Source: Candidatus Izemoplasma sp.
GTDB lineage: Bacteria > Bacillota_I > Bacilli_A > Izemoplasmatales > Izemoplasmataceae
Assembly: GCA_007116205.1 (NCBI GenBank)
Contig: SKIY01000016.1
Coordinates: 1 to 20,563, forward strand
Reading direction: 5' to 3'
Length of the DNA stretch: 20,563 nucleotides
Shown here: positions 14,673-20,563 of the stretch, one piece after another
Position numbering within the stretch: the stretch's first letter is position 1
How the letters are laid out: each line of letters starts with the position of its first letter
Program-made: the position numbers and the translations under genes
Notes under the pieces: model-generated
The model's input: the letters and a program-made list of their open reading frames with translations, nothing else
Told to the model about the DNA's origin: nothing
Databases searched by the model: none

Positions 14673-14975
14673 ATGGACATTCAATTAAAAAAAGGTGTAT
14701 TGGATTTATGTGTGTTGAGTCGATTAAGTATACAAGATGCTTATGGCTATGATATTTATCAAACAATTGATCATGTTTTAGGTATAAGTGAGAGTACTAT
14801 ATATCCAATACTAAGAAGAATGGTCAAAGAAGAGCTGGTGACGACATATTTACGAGAATCTTCTGGGGGACCACCACGTAAGTATTTCAGAATCACGAAG
14901 AAAGGGCTAAAACACTGTGAGACTTTACGAACGCAATGGGATAAGTTTATTCGTGAAGTTAATTTGTTGATATAA
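14673..14975 (+). CDS. PadR-family transcriptional regulator
   Basis: A 100-residue PadR-type repressor with only the winged helix-turn-helix and a short tail (PadR subfamily 2-like size). The core reads LKKGVLDLCVLSRLS (5-19), AYGYDIYQTI (23-32), the recognition-helix region STIYPILRRMVKEELV (41-56) and the wing GGPPRKYFRITKKG (65-78). The start at 14673 is chosen because TTGGAGGTGG precedes it and MDIQLKKGVL is the family N-terminus; reading from the in-frame ATG at 14589 would begin within the pyk terminator. The gene is followed after 12 bases by a HAAS-domain membrane protein, the standard partner of this PadR type, whose N-terminal helical domain is thought to interact with the regulator. 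Autoregulation through the palindromes upstream is likely. Confidence 0.93.
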   Translation: MDIQLKKGVLDLCVLSRLSIQDAYGYDIYQTIDHVLGISESTIYPILRRMVKEELVTTYLRESSGGPPRKYFRITKKGLKHCETLRTQWDKFIREVNLLI

Positions 14976-14987
14976 GGAGGTTTTAAG

Positions 14988-16463
14988 ATGAAAAAGAAAT
15001 TTTTAGATACGTTAGCTAGATTATTAGCACCACTTGAAGCAGAGGAAAAGAATGAGATTTTGCGTTTTTATGAAGAACGGTTTGAAACAAGTATTTTATA
15101 CGAGGGGAAAACGGAACAAGAGGTAGTCGATGAACTGGAATCGCCGATGGACATTGCTCGCAATGTGTTAGAAGCTTACGGTCATAAAGCGACACCTCAA
15201 AATGTTAGTGTGTCACAGGCATCAAGTTCAGTCAGTTTTTGGCAAATAGCTTGGTTGCTTGTGTTTGACTTTTTTACAGTAACAGCTTTAATACCACTAT
15301 TCTTTGGTTTGTTTTTTGGTCTTGCTGTAGGATGGGTCGGATTTGTCATTGGATTTGTCAATGTTGCAGGCATATTCGCGGTGCTGTTTTATATTGGTAT
15401 AAGCTTTTTATGGTTACTCTTTCTTGTCTGGTTGTATGATGTTGTTGTTGGATTTGTTGCTTGGCTGTTGCGATGGCATTTTAATGTTTTCAACGTTAAG
15501 CAAGGACATAAAATTGTAAAACGATTACGAAAAATACGGTTTACGTATGTTGTAAAGAAAAGAGTATCATTGGCGCGGCTTAAAAGCACTTTAACTTTTT
15601 TAGCGGTTATTGGATTATTTGTCGGGGGTATTGGAAGTTTTGTGACTGGTGTTGTACCTTCACTCGGACGTGAACTAGAAGAACAACGTGAAGTATTTAA
15701 TGTTAGTAATGATATTACAGATGAACAAACATGGGGCATCATCAGTGATATGGATTATGGTTATGTGCGTATTGTTTCATCAAGTAACGACGATATTCGT
15801 GTGATATCAAGTGAGCATGAAGATTATCCTGTGACTATTGATATTGATCATGAATCTAGAGTTATAACTGTATCTAATAATGTAACAAGACCAAATATGA
15901 CGATGATATTTATTTGGGAATGGCTATTAGAAAGACCAGGGGTTACGATAGAAGTTCCTGAAGCGTTGCTAGTTGAAGATTTACAATTAGAGGGTAGAAA
16001 CAGTGCGATTACGATTGAAAATATGACCTTTAACAGCTTAGATGTAACAACAAGTAATGGAGCAATCACTTTGAGAGACTTAGTTATTTCAGGGTCTATA
16101 GATTTAGATACTTCAAATGGACGCATTGAAGTGTATCGTGTAGAGGGTGCTGTTTTGAATGCTCGAACTAGTAACGGGAGAATCGTAATAGAAAACACTA
16201 AAATCGATACGATGGATGTTAAAACAAGTAACGGCCGTATTGAAATGGAGAACTTATACTCAGCCTCAAATGCTGGTATATCTTTAAACGCAGTAACAAG
16301 TAATGGCGATATCAAATTTAATAATGTATATTTCAATCGTGTGGATGCACATACTAGCAATGGTGATATCGATTATATAAATAGTGATACGAGCTATCGT
16401 CCACAACGGTTAAGGTTGTCGACAAGTAACGGTGATAAAACAGTGAATGTTATAGAAAATTAG
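14988..16463 (+). CDS. HAAS (DUF1700) signalling domain membrane protein with TSNG beta-helix (DUF4097-like)
   Basis: A 491-residue protein of three parts. Residues 1-66 form a HAAS/DUF1700 helical domain (KFLDTLARLLAPLEAEEKNE, then YEERFE and VVDELESPMDIARNVL), expected in the cytosol. Hydrophobic segments at about 86-115, 117-148, 149-162 and 200-222 anchor it. From about residue 240 an extracytoplasmic beta-rich domain follows, with seven TSNG units (355, 375, 394, 413, 437, 456, 479) 19-24 residues apart, the pattern of DUF4097 right-handed beta-helices. Each unit reads roughly TSNGxIxxxNxxx. The AAGGAGG ribosome site abuts the padR stop codon, so the two are co-produced. The layout suggests a membrane sensor that passes an envelope signal to PadR; the ligand is unknown. 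The operon may end at the hairpin at 16508-16537. Confidence 0.85.
   Translation: MKKKFLDTLARLLAPLEAEEKNEILRFYEERFETSILYEGKTEQEVVDELESPMDIARNVLEAYGHKATPQNVSVSQASSSVSFWQIAWLLVFDFFTVTALIPLFFGLFFGLAVGWVGFVIGFVNVAGIFAVLFYIGISFLWLLFLVWLYDVVVGFVAWLLRWHFNVFNVKQGHKIVKRLRKIRFTYVVKKRVSLARLKSTLTFLAVIGLFVGGIGSFVTGVVPSLGRELEEQREVFNVSNDITDEQTWGIISDMDYGYVRIVSSSNDDIRVISSEHEDYPVTIDIDHESRVITVSNNVTRPNMTMIFIWEWLLERPGVTIEVPEALLVEDLQLEGRNSAITIENMTFNSLDVTTSNGAITLRDLVISGSIDLDTSNGRIEVYRVEGAVLNARTSNGRIVIENTKIDTMDVKTSNGRIEMENLYSASNAGISLNAVTSNGDIKFNNVYFNRVDAHTSNGDIDYINSDTSYRPQRLRLSTSNGDKTVNVIEN
16050..16433 (+). repeat. Seven TSNG protein repeats in the HAAS membrane protein
   Basis: The codons for T-S-N-G recur seven times at intervals of 57-72 bases, usually as ACAAGTAATGG or a close variant. 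At protein level each unit has small polar residues, TSNG, then alternating hydrophobic residues. This is a coding repeat that builds a beta-helix, not a DNA repeat with a separate role. Confidence 0.85.
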
Positions 16464-16496
16464 TTTGTTATATTTGTATAATAATAATTTATAATA

Positions 16497-16505
16497 TGAT
16501 ATAAT
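16497..16505 (+). promoter_or_regulatory. Extended -10 promoter of the RND exporter operon
   Basis: TGA followed by a perfect TATAAT (16500-16505) lies in an AT-rich stretch; TTGTAT (16474-16479) is the nearest -35-like sequence but is 20 bases away. Transcription would start near 16512, inside the palindrome, which suits repression by a bound protein. Confidence 0.55.
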
Positions 16506-16507
16506 TG

Positions 16508-16537
16508 TTCCGACCGACCATTCGGTCGGAATTTTTA
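16508..16537 (+). promoter_or_regulatory. Perfect 24-bp palindrome: probable TetR operator, possibly also a terminator
   Basis: TTCCGACCGA (16508-16517) and TCGGTCGGAA (16522-16531) are exact inverted repeats around CCAT. GACCGAcc/TCGGTC is a half-site style common for TetR-family repressors, and a TetR gene ends this operon. It directly follows the -10 and covers the expected transcript start. As RNA it would also be a GC-rich 10-bp stem followed by ATTTTTATT, so it may end the upstream padR operon as well. Confidence 0.75.
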
Positions 16538-16550
16538 TTGGGGTGATTGT

Positions 16551-19500
16551 ATGAAAAATTTAATTCAATTTTCTGTAAATAAAGCGATTACTGTTTTTAT
16601 GGTTGTGATTGCTGTTGGGGTGTTTGGTGTTGTTTCATTTACGAGATTAACAACAGACTTATTTCCTGATGTAAACATACCGTTTGCGGTTGTGGTTACA
16701 ACTTATCCAGGGGCAAGTCCAGACGAGGTAGAGAGTGAGGTTTCGGTGCCACTTGAGAATGCACTGCAAACTACATCGAATGTAATTGAAGTGACTTCGA
16801 TGTCATCCGAAAACTTTTCGATGATTATGCTTGAGTTTAATCCATCTACAAATATGGATTCTGCTTTGGTTGAAATGCGTGAGAATTTGGAGTTGGCACG
16901 TAATAATTTACCAAGTGATGCGGGTAATCCAAACATTATTAGATTGAATCCTGATCTTTTACCGATTATGACATTTAGTGTTACGTATGAAGGTAAAAAT
17001 TTGCAGGCATTAACAGAGTGGGTTGAATCAGAACTAAGGCCACAAATTGAACGGGTACCTGGCGTTGCGAGTTTGAATATTAGTGGTGCGTTTGAGGCTG
17101 AAATTCGTGTGACGCTTGATGAAACAGCAATTGATGCATATAATGATTTATTAGATACCATGGATTTTAACGATCAAGTACGGACGCTGTATGAGGCTAT
17201 GGGTCTTGAGGGGTATCAAGATTTTGTTTTAGATAAAGCGTATATTGGTGACCTTTTAATGGAACAAAATTTTGCATTTCCAGCAGGGTTTGTTTCTGTA
17301 GAAGGCATAGATTATTTGGTGCGTGTTGGAGATAGTATTGACAGTTTAGATGCAATGCGTGACTTGGTTATTATTGATTTACCATTTGAAGGTGGTAAAC
17401 TGACGCTTTCTGATGTGGCGAGTGTTGATTTTGTTGAGGCGAATGAACAGCGTTATTCTAAGGTTAATAATGTTGAGGCATTAACTATTTCTATTCAAAA
17501 AGGATCAGAGTATGCAACCACAGAAGTCGCTGATGGTGTGAATGCTGTATTAGCGACTTTTATGGCAGAAGATGATGATTTCAATGTCATTATGCTCATT
17601 GATCAAGGGGAGTATATCGATGCTTCAACTGGAAGTGTTACGACCAATCTCATTTTAGGTGGTAGTTTAGCGATTATTATTCTATTGGTTTTCTTGCGCA
17701 ATCTTCGAGCAACGTTTATTGTTGGGGTAGCGATACCTATTAGTTTGTTGTTTGCGGTGGTGTTGATTTATTTGTCAGGGATAACGCTTAATATTGTTTC
17801 CCTTGGTGGGTTAGCGCTCGGTATTGGGATGCTGGTCGATAACAGTATTGTTGTTATGGAGAATATTTTCCGTATGAAAAAAGAGGGTGCGACGCGAAAA
17901 GAAGCGGCACTTTATGGTACGCATCAAGTTGGTGGTGCGATTACCGCATCGACACTGACAACAATTGGGGTCTTTTTACCAATTATGTTTATTGAGGATT
18001 TTATTCGTGAGATTTTTTATCAATTAGCATTGACAGTGACATTCAGTTTATTGGCTTCATTGATGATTGCTTTAACACTGGTACCGGCATTAGCTGGGCG
18101 TATTATGAAAGAAACTGAAGATGTGGAGAAAAAACAGAACAAAACGCCCGTGTTTGATCGACTTAAAAGTGGATATGAGAAAGTTTTAAACCGTTTATTT
18201 AAGTTTAGAGCAGTCGTTATTGCAGGTGTGTTAATCGTGTTTGCTGTATCGATTGCACTCGCTACAAGTCGTGGGTTTGAATTCTTTCCTGCTACAGATG
18301 AAGGAACGTTAAGTATTTCTGTAGAAATGGATCCAGATGAGCCGTTAAATTTCGCGGTGTTTTCAGAGCGGTTAGATGATTTGTATGATGATTTGCGTCA
18401 ATACTCAGATATAGACACCATCGGTATCTCTCTTGGTGGTGGAATGATGATGTTTGGTGGGTCTTCTAGTGATAGTGCTAATATAAATATTGTGATGCGA
18501 GATGATCGTCAAATGTCGACAGAGGATTTGCGTAATGAAATCCTCGAGTTAATAGAAAATGATTATCAAGATTTGGTATTTGAGGTTAGTGGAACACAAG
18601 GGGATATTTCTGCGCTTACAGGGTCCGGTATTCAAATTAGGTTAACTGGAACAGATTTAACGGTAATGCGCGCTGAAGCTGAAGCGATTGCAACTATGTT
18701 AGGTTCTGTTGAAGGGTTAAGAGATATTGACCCAGGGTTTGGACGAGAATCAAGAGACGTTAAAATTGAGGTAGATAAAGATGCAGCAGCAAGTTATGTC
18801 AATTTTATTACATTTATGGATGGACAGATTAAGCCGTTAACAGTAGAAGGTATATGGATGATGGTCGCGGGTCAGATTGCTGGAACGCAGTCACTTGGTA
18901 GTGTTCGTGTTGAGGGGTCTACATACGGGTTATATGTTTTTGAAACAGGGGACAGTAAACAAGTGGAAATGCCTTCTGTAAGTGTTTTGGAAGCACTTGT
19001 TGTTGGTTTTGATCCTCTTACTGGAGACCAAGTCACCTTAGGTGAGGTAGCTGATGTTAGTATTGAGCCAGGTTTTGCAACGATAACACGAATTGATGGG
19101 GTCAGATCATTAACGATTAGTGCCAATTTTGTGTCAGGATACAATGCGACATTAGTAGCAGAAGACGTTGAGGAAGCTTTACAAGGTTATACTGCACCAA
19201 GTGGATATGACTATGAGTTTTTAGGTGAAAATGAAGAGGTTATGGAAGCTATCACAACGTTAATACTCGTAGGGGCTTTGGCCATCTTATTGGTCTATAT
19301 GATTATGGCGAGTCAGTTCCAATCATTGGTCTATCCGTTCATTATTATGATTACGATTCCACTTGCGTTTACAGGCGGTTTTCTAATTTTATATATCTTT
19401 AAAATGCCAGTATCTGTGGTGGCTTTAATTGGGCTTATTGTGTTAGCGGGCGTAGTTGTTAATAATGGTATTGTGCTTGTTGATTACATTAATCAACTAC

Positions 19501-19961
19501 GCGCACGAGGGTTAGAATTGAAAACAGCAATTATTGAAGCGGGTAAGGTCCGTATGCGTCCTATATTTATGACAGCATTAACAACGATATTAGCCTTGCT
19601 CGGACTGGCTATTGGTTTTGGTGAAGGCGCTGAGCTGATGCAACCAATGGCGCTTACAGCGATAGGTGGACTCGTTTACGCAACGTTTTTAACGATTTTC
19701 ATCGTGCCACTACTTTACTATAGTGTCACGTTACGTGGACGCTATATCTTTGTTAGTATTATTGAAGTGGCATTTGCCTTTGTCGGGGCATTCTTGATAT
19801 ATGAAGGGGTTTATTTATATGGAGGTATTGCTCTGTTAATTTCGGTAGCGCTTGCGGCTTTAATGTTTTTCTTACCAAATGCGCCTATTGCAATAGCTAC
19901 TGAGACTGTTAAGACAGAGGATAACACGGTTGAAGATTACATGGAAAGGATGCTTAAATAA
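16551..19961 (+). CDS. RND-family exporter permease, HAE1/SwrC (AcrB-like)
   Basis: Proton-driven RND efflux permease of 1136 residues, longer than B. subtilis SwrC (about 1065). TM1 is at 13-30. A first extracytoplasmic porter loop follows (about 31-360, with LFPDVNIPFAVVVTTYPGAS), then TM2-6 (365-515) with the proton-relay motif GIGMLVDNSIVVMENIF (424-440, D430). TM7 is at 553-571, a second porter loop spans 572-898, and TM8-12 run from 902 to about 1058. Two unusual features: about 35 extra residues at roughly 195-235 in the first loop, and two further hydrophobic segments (1065-1083, 1089-1108) after the normal last helix. The start has GGGGTGATT upstream. No membrane fusion protein or outer-membrane channel gene is adjacent, as expected for a single-membrane cell. 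Substrate unknown; drug, lipid or lipopeptide export are possible. Confidence 0.92.
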   Translation: MKNLIQFSVNKAITVFMVVIAVGVFGVVSFTRLTTDLFPDVNIPFAVVVTTYPGASPDEVESEVSVPLENALQTTSNVIEVTSMSSENFSMIMLEFNPSTNMDSALVEMRENLELARNNLPSDAGNPNIIRLNPDLLPIMTFSVTYEGKNLQALTEWVESELRPQIERVPGVASLNISGAFEAEIRVTLDETAIDAYNDLLDTMDFNDQVRTLYEAMGLEGYQDFVLDKAYIGDLLMEQNFAFPAGFVSVEGIDYLVRVGDSIDSLDAMRDLVIIDLPFEGGKLTLSDVASVDFVEANEQRYSKVNNVEALTISIQKGSEYATTEVADGVNAVLATFMAEDDDFNVIMLIDQGEYIDASTGSVTTNLILGGSLAIIILLVFLRNLRATFIVGVAIPISLLFAVVLIYLSGITLNIVSLGGLALGIGMLVDNSIVVMENIFRMKKEGATRKEAALYGTHQVGGAITASTLTTIGVFLPIMFIEDFIREIFYQLALTVTFSLLASLMIALTLVPALAGRIMKETEDVEKKQNKTPVFDRLKSGYEKVLNRLFKFRAVVIAGVLIVFAVSIALATSRGFEFFPATDEGTLSISVEMDPDEPLNFAVFSERLDDLYDDLRQYSDIDTIGISLGGGMMMFGGSSSDSANINIVMRDDRQMSTEDLRNEILELIENDYQDLVFEVSGTQGDISALTGSGIQIRLTGTDLTVMRAEAEAIATMLGSVEGLRDIDPGFGRESRDVKIEVDKDAAASYVNFITFMDGQIKPLTVEGIWMMVAGQIAGTQSLGSVRVEGSTYGLYVFETGDSKQVEMPSVSVLEALVVGFDPLTGDQVTLGEVADVSIEPGFATITRIDGVRSLTISANFVSGYNATLVAEDVEEALQGYTAPSGYDYEFLGENEEVMEAITTLILVGALAILLVYMIMASQFQSLVYPFIIMITIPLAFTGGFLILYIFKMPVSVVALIGLIVLAGVVVNNGIVLVDYINQLRARGLELKTAIIEAGKVRMRPIFMTALTTILALLGLAIGFGEGAELMQPMALTAIGGLVYATFLTIFIVPLLYYSVTLRGRYIFVSIIEVAFAFVGAFLIYEGVYLYGGIALLISVALAALMFFLPNAPIAIATETVKTEDNTVEDYMERMLK

Positions 19962-20545
19962 TGAATCCTAAAAAAGAAGCAATACTCCGTGTCGTGTTAG
20001 ATTATTTAATTGGAAATCATCATGAAAAGCTTACAATTGCAAATATTGCAAAGGTATTAGATATTGGTAAGAGTACTGTATATGAGTACTTTACTGAAAA
20101 AAACACAATGATTGCTGAAGCTATATTTTTAATGATTGAAGAAAATGTCGCGTATTTATGTGAAATTGAAAATTTTGATGAATTATCGTTTGAAACAGCT
20201 TTTAAAACACATATGCAACGGTCTTATGATATTGCGAAAAACAACCGAATGATGGAAAATATGTTGTATAATATTGATTTTGTTAGTATATCAGTTAGCC
20301 ATAAAGCGGCGATTCAGAATAAAATCATGGCGGCTTATATAGATATTCAGCAGCATGTTCGAAAGATTTTTGATAAAGGCATTGCTGAAAGATTGTTTGA
20401 TGCGTCTACTAAGAAGATTAGAGAAATCACGATTGAATCGATGCTATTAGGTAGTGTTTTTACAATCACACATCCAGATCGCAATATTGATGAAGCGTTA
20501 TTTATTGAAGACTTATATCAATCTGTGTTAGTATTACTGAAGTAA
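19961..20545 (+). CDS. TetR/AcrR-family transcriptional regulator
   Basis: A 194-residue TetR-type regulator. The N-terminal DNA-binding domain is seen as AILRVVLDYLIGNHHEKLTI (8-26 region), then IANIAKVLDIGKSTVYEYF (26-44), where GKSTVYEYF is the recognition helix, followed by the usual K(N)TMIAEAI. The C-terminal ligand-binding domain is all helical and not assignable to a subfamily. Its ATG shares one base with the stop of the RND exporter (TAATG), so it is translated by coupling; AAAGGATG upstream lies inside the exporter gene. Being last in the operon of its likely target, it probably represses that operon through the palindrome at 16508-16531 and is released by an exporter substrate. 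Confidence 0.93.
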   Translation: MNPKKEAILRVVLDYLIGNHHEKLTIANIAKVLDIGKSTVYEYFTEKNTMIAEAIFLMIEENVAYLCEIENFDELSFETAFKTHMQRSYDIAKNNRMMENMLYNIDFVSISVSHKAAIQNKIMAAYIDIQQHVRKIFDKGIAERLFDASTKKIREITIESMLLGSVFTITHPDRNIDEALFIEDLYQSVLVLLK

Positions 20546-20556
20546 AATAAAAAAGT

Positions 20557-20562
20557 TTGACA
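20557..20562 (+). promoter_or_regulatory. Consensus -35 hexamer at the window edge
   Basis: A perfect TTGACA lies 11 bases after the tetR stop codon. The matching -10 would fall outside the window, so this is only a hint of a promoter for the next gene. Confidence 0.3.
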
Positions 20563-20563
20563 A

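Noticed and set aside
15848..16360. Minus-strand open frame of 170 codons opposite the TSNG repeats
   Set aside because: Its length comes from the regular codon pattern of the repeats read backwards; low-complexity product and no start signals.
16050..16433. Regularly spaced ACAAGTAATGG-like DNA repeats as a CRISPR or other array
   Set aside because: Spacing is uneven and the repeats keep reading frame as TSNG codons of a beta-helix; no unique spacers or cas genes.
16703..17161. Minus-strand open frame of 152 codons opposite the RND exporter
   Set aside because: Antisense shadow of a conserved porter domain, with no ribosome site or family features.
1..20563. Mycoplasma genetic code (TGA as tryptophan)
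   Set aside because: TGA ends ytxK and the surface-protein gene at natural ends next to a gene overlap and a terminator, and tryptophan is encoded by TGG.

Overview
The window comes from an AT-rich, low-GC Gram-positive type bacterium (Bacillota/Bacilli in the broad sense). The evidence is gene order and content: ytxK-ackA, dnaE-pfkA-pyk, a YidD homologue of the short Firmicutes type, a PadR-HAAS/DUF4097 pair, and strong AGGAGG ribosome binding sites. TGA is used as a true stop (6548-6550, 9072-9074), so the code is standard rather than the Mycoplasma code. A deep relative of the wall-less Mollicutes (Acholeplasma, Izemoplasma or Haloplasma-like) would fit, but the window alone cannot fix the taxon.

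Left arm (1-5516, all minus strand). A tightly packed operon runs metK - speD - speA - speE - speB (speB cut by the left edge). It encodes a complete route from arginine plus methionine to spermidine: MetK makes S-adenosylmethionine, SpeD decarboxylates it, SpeA makes agmatine, SpeB makes putrescine, and SpeE joins them. A separate small operon, yidD - bcp (membrane-insertion factor and a single-cysteine peroxiredoxin), has its own promoter and ends in a hairpin terminator that overlaps the bcp stop codon.

Middle (5557-14614, plus strand). A divergent promoter drives ytxK - ackA (predicted N6-adenine-type methyltransferase; acetate kinase), joined by an ATGA overlap. Next is a signal-peptide-bearing, C-terminally anchored surface protein of unknown function with two Ig-like repeats, then a terminator. 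Then come dnaE, pfkA and pyk, ending in a second terminator with nearly the same hairpin sequence. This block links glycolysis (PfkA, Pyk) and overflow acetate metabolism (AckA) with lagging-strand replication.

Right arm (14616-20563, plus strand). Two self-regulated envelope modules lie back to back. The first is padR plus a HAAS-domain membrane protein with a seven-unit TSNG beta-helix (DUF4097-like); its promoter lies inside overlapping palindromes. The second is a large HAE1/SwrC-like RND exporter plus a TetR-family repressor; a 24-bp perfect palindrome lies at the predicted transcription start. The exporter carries extra C-terminal membrane helices and a porter-domain insertion, and no membrane fusion protein is encoded beside it. 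This arm is the most likely place for under-described biology.

No RNA genes, CRISPR arrays, insertion sequences or pseudogenes were seen. No stretch longer than 300 bases lacks a gene.
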